From Porticoccus sp964395715 (lineage in GTDB: Bacteria; Pseudomonadota; Gammaproteobacteria; Pseudomonadales; Porticoccaceae): a stretch of 64,000 nt of DNA. Made by a program: the position numbers and the translations under genes. This document shows, in pieces, positions 44,991 through 53,239 of this stretch. Below the pieces are notes generated by a model, which worked only from the letters and a program-made list of their open reading frames with translations, was not told where the DNA came from and ran no database searches. The stretch covers positions 124,001-188,000 of the forward strand of contig CAYNAU010000004.1 in NCBI GenBank assembly GCA_964395715.1, in the 5' to 3' direction. Each line of letters begins with the position of its first letter. Position 1 is the first letter of the stretch.

Positions 44991-46937
44991 ATGAACAGCG
45001 AAGCAAAAGAGCTGACAAGTAAGACCGTCGAAACCCAACAGGCCGACGGCAGCACCCTCTGGGAAATTCGCACCCAGGAACAACCCTACGCATTCCTGTC
45101 CGACACTGAGATCGCTGACACCAACCGCTACGGACAAAAGATAGACCTGCTGGATTTAACCGAAGGCAAACTGCCCAAGGACCGCCCACTGTTTATTAAT
45201 GAAAATCCGGAAGTGGGTAGCAACCCCAACCGCAACAAACAGCATGCATTCTTTTTTACCGCTGACAACTGCATTGGCTGTCATGCCTGCGAGTCTGCCT
45301 GCGCAGAAAAAAATGAAACGCCAGCGCACCTGGCCTTTCGTTCCGTAGGCTATGTCGAGGGCGGCAGTTATCCGGACTACCAGCGCCTCAATATTTCCAT
45401 GGCCTGCAACCACTGTGATGACCCGGTCTGCCTGAAGGGCTGCCCCACCCGCGCCTACACCAAACACGTGGAATACGGGGCCGTTCTGCAGGACCCGGAT
45501 ACCTGCTTCGGCTGTGGTTACTGCACCTGGGTGTGCCCCTACAATGCGCCACAGCTCGATCCTGTGGAAGGGCAGGTGTCGAAGTGCAATATGTGCGTGG
45601 ATCGTCTCGAAGTAAACCTCAAGCCAGCCTGCGTCTCCGCCTGTGTCGGCAATGCCCTGGATTTTGGCGTGGTGGAAAATATTCCGCAGAACCGCGAGCA
45701 GGCGAAGGTTTCCATTCCCGGCTTTCCCGACCCTGAAATTACACACCCCAACATTCGCTTCCAGCAAGTCCGCGAACTGCCGGAAGAGATGAAACGTACC
45801 GACTCACAGCCGGTGAAATACCACAGGGCCGGCGATGGCAGTTACAAACCGGTAGTAGACAGGAAACAGGGCAGCCAGCGTTCCTGGAACCTGAAGCGCC
45901 TCAGCTCCCGGGAAAATCCACTGGTGCTTTTTACCCTGATGTCGCAGGCAGCGATCGGCGCATTTGCCATCGTGTTTCTCGGTGCCGAAGCGGGACTTGC
46001 TTCCCTGCAATGGTTTTCCGGCCAGGTACTTTATGTGCCTCTGTTAGCCATCAGCCTGGGCCTGGTTGGACTGGGCTTGTTCATGTCCACCACCCACCTG
46101 GGCAAGCCACTGCGTTTTTATCGTGGCTTCAATAACCTGAGACACTCGCCGGTGTGCCGCGAGGGGCTGGGTATTGCACTCTTTATGGCTTTCCTGGGAT
46201 TACATTTGCTGTGCAACCTACCAGCAAATGGCCTGTTTACAGACATATGGAACATGGTCACCGGCACGGCAATCAGCGAGGAAAGCATCAGCGCGCTGAG
46301 TCTGCCGGCAACAGTGTGCGGTTATCTGGCCATTTTGTCCGGTGCTGCCGGCCTGTACTACATGAACCGCTGCTACCGTATTCCCGCCAGACCCTTCTGG
46401 AACCATTGGCAGGTGGCCACCAGTTTTTATGGCAATGGTCTATCGCTGGGCGCGGTAATTTCAGGGATGCTGTTACTACTCGCACTGCTGATGGCCGGAA
46501 CCGATCTCACTCCGGGCATACAGTTGGTTGCCGCCCTGATCGCAGCTGGTGCCGGTATGGAAGGCATTGGTCTGTGGCGTCATCACCGCGACCTGTCTGC
46601 GGCAGAACATGAGGGTGCAGCTTCGCATTATGTACAGTGCACCACCTTTGGAAAAAGTTACTGGCTGCGCAACCTTCTGTTGGGGTGCGCCATCGTAACA
46701 GCCCTCACCCTGGCTACGCTGGAGCTGAATGCCATTCTTTCTCTGGTGATTCTGTGTGTTATCTCGCTGGCTGTATTGGCCACCAGCCTGATCGGTCGCG
46801 CCCTGTTCTACGTGCTGGTGATACCCACCACCATGCCCGGAGCCTTCTTCTGGCGCAACAAGGGCTTTGAACAGCATGCGAGGGATATCGGATTGGCAAA
46901 CATGCCCCAGGTCGGCGTTGCGCCACTGCGTCATTAA
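44991..46937 (+). CDS. Fused DmsB-like four-cluster ferredoxin and DmsC-like membrane anchor
   Basis: A 648-residue fusion. Residues about 85-225 carry sixteen cysteines for four [4Fe-4S] clusters: C94/97/100/104, C139/142/147/151, C172/175/178/182 and C199/202/214/218. After a linker (about 225-310) come about eight membrane helices of the DmsC/NrfD-like quinol-oxidising anchor. In DMSO reductases these are separate genes that take electrons from menaquinol. Next to a cytoplasmic nitrate reductase without Tat signal, the fusion probably carries quinol electrons to NasA on the cytoplasmic face. The last gene of the operon, it ends 9 bases from the convergent cyaY. Confidence 0.87.
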   Translation: MNSEAKELTSKTVETQQADGSTLWEIRTQEQPYAFLSDTEIADTNRYGQKIDLLDLTEGKLPKDRPLFINENPEVGSNPNRNKQHAFFFTADNCIGCHACESACAEKNETPAHLAFRSVGYVEGGSYPDYQRLNISMACNHCDDPVCLKGCPTRAYTKHVEYGAVLQDPDTCFGCGYCTWVCPYNAPQLDPVEGQVSKCNMCVDRLEVNLKPACVSACVGNALDFGVVENIPQNREQAKVSIPGFPDPEITHPNIRFQQVRELPEEMKRTDSQPVKYHRAGDGSYKPVVDRKQGSQRSWNLKRLSSRENPLVLFTLMSQAAIGAFAIVFLGAEAGLASLQWFSGQVLYVPLLAISLGLVGLGLFMSTTHLGKPLRFYRGFNNLRHSPVCREGLGIALFMAFLGLHLLCNLPANGLFTDIWNMVTGTAISEESISALSLPATVCGYLAILSGAAGLYYMNRCYRIPARPFWNHWQVATSFYGNGLSLGAVISGMLLLLALLMAGTDLTPGIQLVAALIAAGAGMEGIGLWRHHRDLSAAEHEGAASHYVQCTTFGKSYWLRNLLLGCAIVTALTLATLELNAILSLVILCVISLAVLATSLIGRALFYVLVIPTTMPGAFFWRNKGFEQHARDIGLANMPQVGVAPLRH

Positions 46938-46946
46938 GACAGGAAG

Positions 46947-47267
46947 CTAGAAGGTAAGCGAGACATCTTCGCTCGCCTGCTCAGTGCACACGCGGCTGAG
47001 CAATTGCGGCAGGGTTTCTCCGGTTGTGGAGCACTGCCAGCGAGCACCGTCAAAATTGAAGTGGTAACCACCGGACTTTGCCGCTACCCAGATCTGGGAC
47101 ATAGCCGGCTGCCGGGAAATGATGACCTTTGATGCATCAGCCTCAACCGTCAGGGTCATGACCCCGGCAGAAGTTTCATAATCGATGTCGACATCACAAT
47201 CATCAAGTGCCTCTTCGATAAGTAGCATCAGTTCATCGGCCAGGTCACTGAATTCTGTTTCATTCAC
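46947..47267 (-). CDS. cyaY: Iron-sulfur cluster assembly regulator CyaY (bacterial frataxin)
   Basis: Frataxin homolog that binds iron and IscS and tunes Fe-S cluster assembly. GTG 47267 gives 106 residues, the E. coli length, and begins at the conserved acidic helix (VNETEFSDLADEL). The frame is open to 47330 without homology. The iron-binding acidic stretch EEALDDCDVDID and the IWVAAKSGGYHF core are visible. It is divergent from lptM-lysA-dapF, as in E. coli. Confidence 0.94.
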   Translation of the reverse strand: MNETEFSDLADELMLLIEEALDDCDVDIDYETSAGVMTLTVEADASKVIISRQPAMSQIWVAAKSGGYHFNFDGARWQCSTTGETLPQLLSRVCTEQASEDVSLTF

Positions 47268-47308
47268 GATGAAAACGACTCCAAGATAGTGTGGAAAAGT
47301 GTTTCGCG

Positions 47309-47351
47309 GAGTATACGCGATTGAGTGCAACCGGCTACAGCCGGTATACTC
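47309..47351. promoter_or_regulatory. Symmetric divergent promoter region of cyaY and lptM
   Basis: Arms GAGTATAC (47309-47316) and GTATACTC (47344-47351) enclose a second dyad ACCGGCT-AC-AGCCGGT (47330-47345). Each outer arm contains a TATACT -10 candidate, one on each strand. On the plus strand TTGAGT (47321-47326) stands 18 bases before TATACT and fits an lptM promoter. Confidence 0.55.
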
Positions 47352-47386
47352 GCGGGCTTGTCATCATTCAAATTACGGGTTTTTCC

Positions 47387-47539
47387 ATGCAACAATTTTT
47401 TGCATTGGTGCTGTTGGTAGCGCTGTCTCTCATTGGCCTGACTGGATGCGGTAACAAGGGGCCTCTGTATCTGCCGCCCGAGCCGGTTGAGGAAATCCCC
47501 GCTGAGGTGGAAACACCTGCAGATACCGAACCATCCTGA
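47387..47539 (+). CDS. lptM: Small lipoprotein LptM (YifL)
   Basis: A 50-residue lipoprotein with signal ending LTGC (Cys21), followed by GNKGPLYLPPE, diagnostic for the LptM/YifL family. In E. coli it binds LptD and promotes its disulfide maturation for LPS export. The gene is short and easily missed. ATG 47387 is chosen because the signal peptide begins there. It stands 20 bases before lysA. Confidence 0.92.
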   Translation: MQQFFALVLLVALSLIGLTGCGNKGPLYLPPEPVEEIPAEVETPADTEPS

Positions 47540-47559
47540 TTGCCAACCAGACAGCTAAC

Positions 47560-48810
47560 ATGACTCATTTTTCCTACCGTGACGGCGAACTGTTTGCCGA
47601 GCAGGTGTCGTTGACTGCTATTGCCAAGCGCTATGGCACGCCAACCTATGTCTACAGCCGTGCCGCGCTCACGGAACACTTCAGGGCCTACAGCGAAGCC
47701 CTGAACGACTACCCGCATCTTGTCTGTTATGCCGTCAAAGCCAATTCCAATATTGGCGTACTGAATGTTCTGGCCAGGCTTGGCGCAGGCTTTGACATCG
47801 TCTCCGTTGGAGAACTGGAAAGAGTGCTGGCTGCGGGTGGAGATGCCAGCAAAGTCATTTTTTCCGGTGTCGGCAAACTGCCCCATGAAATGGTGCGTGC
47901 CCTGGAAGTTGGCATTCACTGCTTTAATGTCGAATCCGAGGCAGAACTGGAAGTGCTGAACCAGGTAGCTGGCGAATGCGGCAGCGTGGCCAATATCTCA
48001 CTGAGGGTGAACCCCGATGTCGATGCCAAAACACACCCCTATATCTCCACCGGGTTGAAAGAGAATAAATTTGGTATTGATATTCATCGCGCACCCGAGG
48101 TCTACACCCGTGCCAGCAAGTTGCCCAACATCAATATCGTCGGGGTCGACTGTCATATCGGTTCGCAATTAACCGAGACTTCACCCTTTATAGACGCGCT
48201 GCAACGGGTGCTGTCTTTGGTTGACGAACTCGCGGCCAAGGGAATTGCATTGCAACACCTGGACCTGGGTGGCGGACTGGGCGTTCGCTACAAAAATGAG
48301 GAGCCCCCCCACCCTGCAGAATATATTGCCGCGCTGCGCCGGGAACTGGGTGATCGCGACCTGAGACTGGTACTTGAGCCCGGTCGTTCTATCGCTGCCA
48401 ATGCCGGCGTACTGCTCACCAGGGTGCAGTATTTAAAGCCCGGGGATGAAAAAAACTTTGCCATTGTCGACGCCGCAATGAACGACATGATACGCCCGGC
48501 TCTGTATCAGGCCTGGTTGAGTATTGACCCCGTGACCCCCAGGGAGGATGTGGTCTCACGGCATTGGGATATTGTCGGTCCGGTGTGCGAAACCGGGGAT
48601 TTCCTCGGCAAGGATCGGGTGCTGGCCATCGAACCCAATGACCTGCTCTGTGTCGGCTCTTCTGGCGCCTACGGGTTTACCATGAGTTCGAACTACAACA
48701 GCCGTGGTCGTGCTGCGGAAATTATGGTGGATGGCGACCAGACTTATGAAGTTCGCCAACGGGAGAGTCTTGCGGATTTGATTCGCGGCGAAACCATTCT
48801 TCCTGTATAA
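47560..48810 (+). CDS. lysA: Diaminopimelate decarboxylase
   Basis: The PLP enzyme of the last lysine step. The PLP lysine is in YAVKANSN near residue 60, the glycine loop is in DLGGGLGVRY, and the CETGDFLGKDR substrate motif is at the C-terminal side. The 416 residues match. lptM-lysA-dapF are close together and probably cotranscribed. Confidence 0.97.
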   Translation: MTHFSYRDGELFAEQVSLTAIAKRYGTPTYVYSRAALTEHFRAYSEALNDYPHLVCYAVKANSNIGVLNVLARLGAGFDIVSVGELERVLAAGGDASKVIFSGVGKLPHEMVRALEVGIHCFNVESEAELEVLNQVAGECGSVANISLRVNPDVDAKTHPYISTGLKENKFGIDIHRAPEVYTRASKLPNINIVGVDCHIGSQLTETSPFIDALQRVLSLVDELAAKGIALQHLDLGGGLGVRYKNEEPPHPAEYIAALRRELGDRDLRLVLEPGRSIAANAGVLLTRVQYLKPGDEKNFAIVDAAMNDMIRPALYQAWLSIDPVTPREDVVSRHWDIVGPVCETGDFLGKDRVLAIEPNDLLCVGSSGAYGFTMSSNYNSRGRAAEIMVDGDQTYEVRQRESLADLIRGETILPV

Positions 48811-48867
48811 ACGACAAGGATTGTCCAGGCAGGCACAATGAATACTCGGCGACACAATCAGAACGGC

Positions 48868-49698
48868 ATGCTGTTACGTTTCACCAAAATGCATGGACTG
48901 GGTAACGACTTCGTGGTGATCGATGGCGTGTCCCAGGGTGTCACCATGACCCCCGAACTGGCTCGCAAACTGGGTGATCGGCGCTTCGGCATTGGCTGTG
49001 ATCAGATCCTGCTGGTTGAGCCTCCCACAACCCACGATGTGGATTTTCGCTACCGTATTTTCAATCAGGATGGCAGCGAAGTTGAGCAGTGCGGCAACGG
49101 CGCCCGCTGTTTCGCCAAATTTGTTCGCGATCGCCACCTCACCGGCAAAAGCGATATTCGAGTGGAAACAGCCTCGGGCATCATCACCCTGCATGTTCGC
49201 CGCAACAACCTGATCGAAGTGAATATGGGTGTGCCAGTACTGGAGCCAGCAAAAATACCCTTTCTTGCTGATCACAAACAAATCCTCTACCCCATTGAAG
49301 TCCTTGGGCACCAACTTATGGTCGGCGCAGTTTCCATGGGCAACCCCCACGTGGTGCTCAACGTGGAAAGCACAACGGCAGCGCCGGTAGACACGCTGGG
49401 ACCGGCGCTCGAAAGTCACCCCCTGTTCCCCAACCGGGTGAATGTCGGCTTCATGCAGGTGGTCAATCGCCATGAAATCAACCTGCGCGTCTACGAACGT
49501 GGCGCCGGGGAGACCCTGGCCTGCGGCACTGGCGCATGTGCAGCTGCGGTAGCCGGTCAGTTACAAGACCTGATAGACTCAACGGTAACCGTAAACCTGC
49601 CGGGAGGGAGCCTGGAAGTAAGCTGGTCCGGCGAGGGAGAGCCAGTCATCATGACAGGAAGCGCCACCACGGTGTTCCACGGGCGGATAAGAATATGA
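48868..49698 (+). CDS. dapF: Diaminopimelate epimerase
   Basis: Converts LL- to meso-diaminopimelate with two catalytic cysteines: one in QCGNGARCFAKF near residue 75 and one in LACGTGACAAAVAG near residue 220. ATG 48868 gives 276 residues starting MLLRFTKMHGLGNDF, as in Pseudomonas. An upstream ATG at 48838 would add ten residues. The stop overlaps the next gene (ATGA). Confidence 0.96.
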   Translation: MLLRFTKMHGLGNDFVVIDGVSQGVTMTPELARKLGDRRFGIGCDQILLVEPPTTHDVDFRYRIFNQDGSEVEQCGNGARCFAKFVRDRHLTGKSDIRVETASGIITLHVRRNNLIEVNMGVPVLEPAKIPFLADHKQILYPIEVLGHQLMVGAVSMGNPHVVLNVESTTAAPVDTLGPALESHPLFPNRVNVGFMQVVNRHEINLRVYERGAGETLACGTGACAAAVAGQLQDLIDSTVTVNLPGGSLEVSWSGEGEPVIMTGSATTVFHGRIRI

Positions 49699-50390
49699 CG
49701 ACAGAACAACAAGCGACTGCATTGGCCGATCTGGATACTGAACAGGTCAAAGCTTATCTACAGCAGCACCCTGATTTTTTCGAAGACCATCCCGAATTAC
49801 TGGAAATGATCAGCCTCCCTCACGAAAGTGGTGCGGCGGTTTCCCTGGTGGAACGCCAGATAGCGGTACTGCGTGAGCGCAACCTGGAGATGCGGCAACG
49901 CCTGAATGGCATGCTCGACTCGGCCAAGGTCAATGACAAGCTATTTGAAAAGACCAAGCGCCTGATTCTTACCCTGCTGGAAGCCGGCGACCGACAAGCT
50001 GTGCTCGAGGCGGTCTCAACCAGTCTGGGCAGTGACTTCCAGGTCGAGTTTCACAGCGTGCTGCTGTTTGCCGACGAGGCACACTCGCTACCATCCCCGT
50101 ATACGCGGATCGTCAGTCACGATGAAGCCAAATCCCGAATCGGCACCCTTTTGCGCAACAGTCGCACCATCTGCGGTGTTCTGGGCACCGATGAATTATC
50201 CTTTCTGTTTGGGGATGCGGCCAGCGGCGTGGGATCCGTTGCAGCAGTGCCACTCATACAGGGCAGTCCCTTTGGTTTTATCGCCATCGCCCACAGCGAC
50301 CCTAACTACTATCGCAGTAGCATGGGCACGCTGTTTCTCAGTTATATCGCCGAGGTCCTGAGTCGGGTCATTCCCCGGCTGGATCGCTGA
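49695..50390 (+). CDS. DUF484 family protein
   Basis: A 231-residue protein with a conserved N-terminal segment (VKAYLQQHPDFFEDHPELL), a short coiled coil (about 55-90) and a GAF-like C-terminal domain. Function unknown. It is translationally coupled to dapF and lies before xerC, its standard position in gammaproteobacteria. A frame open from 49536 is overlap with dapF. Confidence 0.92.
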   Translation: MTTEQQATALADLDTEQVKAYLQQHPDFFEDHPELLEMISLPHESGAAVSLVERQIAVLRERNLEMRQRLNGMLDSAKVNDKLFEKTKRLILTLLEAGDRQAVLEAVSTSLGSDFQVEFHSVLLFADEAHSLPSPYTRIVSHDEAKSRIGTLLRNSRTICGVLGTDELSFLFGDAASGVGSVAAVPLIQGSPFGFIAIAHSDPNYYRSSMGTLFLSYIAEVLSRVIPRLDR

Positions 50391-50407
50391 GACAGGGAAG
50401 AGTCTTC

Positions 50408-51322
50408 ATGGGCGGCACACTTCCAGAGCGGCTGACCCGGTTTGAAGAGCACCTGCGCAGCGAGCGTCGGCTCTCGCCCTACACCGTCCAGAGCTACGGC
50501 CGGGATCTGCAGAAGCTTGCCGACTGGTGTCAGCGACAGCAACAGACCGACCTGTCCAACCTGAATAGTCAGCACATTCGTCTCTGCCTTTCCGAGCTCC
50601 ACCGCCAGGGGCTTGGCGGCCGCAGCCTGCAGAGATGGCTGTCATCATTGCGCACCTTTTTCAATTACGCGCTGAAGCAACAGTGGGTCAAAACCAACCC
50701 CTGCGCCGGACTTAATGCGCCCAAATCCCCCAAAAAACTGCCCCGAACTCTGGATGTCGATCAGGCCAACCAGTTTGTCAGCACATCCGGCGATAGCTGG
50801 ATAGACTGCCGGGACCACGCCATGATCGAGCTGTTCTACTCCTCCGGGTTACGACTCTCAGAACTGATTTCGCTTAACCTGATTGATATCGACTTTGCCG
50901 ATCAGGTGGTCAGGGTTACCGGCAAAGGAAGCAAGACCAGGCAAGTGCCCATTGGCAGTCACGCCATCAAAGCTTTGCGGCAATGGCTGCAACGTCGCCA
51001 GGAAAACCTGCCAGATGCGGACCAGGAAGCCGTTTTCCTCTCAGCCCGTGGCAAACGTATTGCACCGCGCACAGTACAGGAGCGACTTCGCCTGATCAGT
51101 ATACAGCAGGGCATGCAGGGCAAGGTTCATCCCCACATGTTGCGCCACTCGTTCGCCAGCCACCTGTTGGAGTCAAGCGGAGACCTCCGCGCGATTCAGG
51201 AGTTGCTCGGACATGCCAATTTGTCCACTACCCAAATCTATACCCACCTCGATTTTCAGCATCTCTCCAAAATTTACGACCAGGCTCACCCGCGCGCCAA
51301 ACGCAAAAGCGACCCGGATTAG
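50408..51322 (+). CDS. xerC: Tyrosine recombinase XerC
   Basis: With XerD it resolves chromosome dimers at dif. The 304 residues have an N-terminal SAM-like core-binding domain and a catalytic domain with Arg in SGLRLSEL, Lys in TGKGSKTR, HMLRH (His-x-x-Arg), the GH of LGHANLS and the Tyr of TQIYTHLDF. All six catalytic positions are present. The HAD gene yigB that often follows is absent. Confidence 0.96.
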   Translation: MGGTLPERLTRFEEHLRSERRLSPYTVQSYGRDLQKLADWCQRQQQTDLSNLNSQHIRLCLSELHRQGLGGRSLQRWLSSLRTFFNYALKQQWVKTNPCAGLNAPKSPKKLPRTLDVDQANQFVSTSGDSWIDCRDHAMIELFYSSGLRLSELISLNLIDIDFADQVVRVTGKGSKTRQVPIGSHAIKALRQWLQRRQENLPDADQEAVFLSARGKRIAPRTVQERLRLISIQQGMQGKVHPHMLRHSFASHLLESSGDLRAIQELLGHANLSTTQIYTHLDFQHLSKIYDQAHPRAKRKSDPD

Positions 51323-51437
51323 CCGACTCCAGTTCTCCTTAAATTTTTTACCTCGTAATTCAGGTAACTTTTACAAAACTTTTTCAACGCCGGGGACTCT
51401 AACCTGCGACTTTTTGCACCCCCACCTGGAGTACCCC

Positions 51438-52148
51438 GTGCGCCAAATACTGATCATTACCCTGGCTCTTCTATCAATATCCTGTCTTGCCGATGACGAT
51501 AACCGCCGCCTGATTTCTACCAATGGTTATGGAGAAATCAAGGCCACTGCCGATACGGCCATAATTGACCTGAGTATTCGTGCAACGCGCAAATCCGGAC
51601 AGGACGCCAAGCAGGAAGTGGATGATCGCTTCAACAGTTTTCTCGACCAGTTAAAAGCCATGGCCGTTGACCGTAAGGATGTGGTCGCCTCGACATTGCG
51701 TGTCTACCCACGCTACGAGCACAGTAACGGTAGCCGCCATTTCAGCGGTTATGAAGCTATCAGGACCCTGTCGGTCACCCTGCACAAGCTGGACCAACTC
51801 ACTCACGTGATGGATCAGGCTTTGGCTCACAAGCTGGAAGGCATCGACAACATTCGCTATGAGAACAGCCAGGCTGAGGAATACCGGATGAAGGCACACC
51901 AGCAGGCGATTGAGGATTCGAAACTGAAAGCCGCCGCCCTGGCAAAAGCCTACGGCGCCGAATTGGGGCCTATCGTGCGCATCGATTACCACCGCAATAC
52001 GCCCATCTACGCCTCAAAAATGCAGGATGGCATGGAGTCTGCACAGATGTTGCGGGCTGCCTCCTCAAGACCGGGCACCTATCTACCGGACGAACTGACG
52101 TTTAACGACAACATTCAGGTGGTCTTTGACCTGATCATTAACCCATAA
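51438..52148 (+). CDS. SIMPL domain (DUF541) periplasmic protein
   Basis: A 236-residue exported protein. A signal peptide (MRQILIITLALLSIS, probable cleavage before DDDNR) is followed by a SIMPL/DUF541 domain (GYGEIKATADTAIIDLSIRA). The GTG start has GGAG 7 bases upstream; the frame is open further upstream but overlaps xerC. E. coli YggE belongs to the same family and is linked to oxidative stress; the exact role is unknown. A lipoprotein is possible because a Cys lies at the end of the signal, but the lipobox is poor. Confidence 0.85.
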   Translation: MRQILIITLALLSISCLADDDNRRLISTNGYGEIKATADTAIIDLSIRATRKSGQDAKQEVDDRFNSFLDQLKAMAVDRKDVVASTLRVYPRYEHSNGSRHFSGYEAIRTLSVTLHKLDQLTHVMDQALAHKLEGIDNIRYENSQAEEYRMKAHQQAIEDSKLKAAALAKAYGAELGPIVRIDYHRNTPIYASKMQDGMESAQMLRAASSRPGTYLPDELTFNDNIQVVFDLIINP

Positions 52149-52163
52149 CAATAAAGCATAACC

Positions 52164-52715
52164 ATGACCGATCTTTCCGCCATACATATGACCCCACACC
52201 GCGAGCACCAACCCAAAGTTGGCATCAGTGCTTGCCTGGCAGGCCATAGCGTTCGCTACGACGCCGGCCACAAATACCACGATCTGATCATGCGGGAACT
52301 GGGGCCGTGGCTCGACCTACAGGTGTTCTGCCCCGAAGCCGATGCCGGGCTGGGGATACCGAGACCGCCCGTCAGACTGCTAGAAACATCTGATGGTGAA
52401 ATCTGTGCACTGGGCGTGGATACACCTGAGCTGGATGTCACTTCAGCGCTTAACGAAGGGGCAGAAAGGTTTGTCTCACAACAGGCACAGGAATTGTGCG
52501 CCTATATCGTCAAGTCCCGATCACCCAGTTGCGGATCAGGATCAACGCCTGTTCACGATAAAAGTGGATCAATAAGCCGGGACGGGGATGGCCTTCTGGT
52601 CAGCGCCCTGAAAAAGGCCTGTCCCGGACTACTGATTATTGAGGAATCTGATCTGGACTCAGTCGAAAAATGCCGGACGTTCCTTGAACAATGCTATACA
52701 TTAAGTGAACGCTAG
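52164..52715 (+). CDS. DUF523 family protein
   Basis: A 183-residue protein with family motifs GISACLAGHSVRYDAGHK near the start and KSRSPSCGSG in the middle. Conserved cysteines suggest metal or cluster binding, but no function is known. No clear Shine-Dalgarno is visible; an alternative ATG lies at 52188. It is convergent with glnK at 14 bases. Confidence 0.88.
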   Translation: MTDLSAIHMTPHREHQPKVGISACLAGHSVRYDAGHKYHDLIMRELGPWLDLQVFCPEADAGLGIPRPPVRLLETSDGEICALGVDTPELDVTSALNEGAERFVSQQAQELCAYIVKSRSPSCGSGSTPVHDKSGSISRDGDGLLVSALKKACPGLLIIEESDLDSVEKCRTFLEQCYTLSER

Positions 52716-52729
52716 GTTCCGGCAATGAC

Positions 52730-53068
52730 TTAAATCGCGTCGCTGCCGGTTTCACCGGTACGAATACGAATCACCTGTTGCAGCTCTGATATAAAGATTT
52801 TGCCATCACCGATCTTGCCGGTCTGAGCAGATTTGGTGATCGCCTCTACTACAGTGTCTGCGTGACCGTCTTCCACGGCAATTTCAAGCTTCACCTTGGG
52901 CAGAAAGTCCACGACGTATTCTGCGCCGCGATACAGTTCTGTATGGCCTTTCTGGCGGCCAAAACCTTTCACTTCGGTAACTGTAATACCCTGGATACCC
53001 ACCTCGGCCAGTGCCTCACGGACATCATCCAGTTTAAAGGGTTTAACAATGGCGGTAATAAGCTTCAT
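52730..53068 (-). CDS. glnK: PII nitrogen regulatory protein (copy downstream of amtB)
   Basis: A 112-residue PII protein. The T-loop GRQKGHTELYRGAEY has the uridylylation site Tyr51. The B- and C-loop residues (TGKIGDGKIF, IRIRTGE) for ATP/ADP and 2-oxoglutarate are intact. It is separated from amtB by a terminator and 119 bases in which a GGTGCA half-site but no full promoter is visible. It could equally be called glnB; the symbol is uncertain because two near-identical PII genes flank amtB. Confidence 0.94.
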   Translation of the reverse strand: MKLITAIVKPFKLDDVREALAEVGIQGITVTEVKGFGRQKGHTELYRGAEYVVDFLPKVKLEIAVEDGHADTVVEAITKSAQTGKIGDGKIFISELQQVIRIRTGETGSDAI

Positions 53069-53187
53069 AGGAGTTTACCTTGCTCTCTTTTCGTTGTTAT
53101 TGGGATAGCGGAAAAAGATACACCTTCCTTTTGAAAATTGCACCCTTTGGGGAGATCTCATACAGGTTGCGAACGTCTTTTACAGGC

Positions 53188-53224
53188 AAAAAAACAGGGG
53201 ATTGGCCATACGGCCAACCCCCTG
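53188..53224 (-). terminator. Intrinsic terminator after amtB
   Basis: Stem CAGGGG/CCCCTG plus TTGGCC/GGCCAA (one mismatch), loop ATAC, followed on the minus strand by seven T. It ends the amtB transcript and separates it from the downstream PII gene. Confidence 0.92.
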
Positions 53225-53239
53225 CAACCGAGAAAAGAC

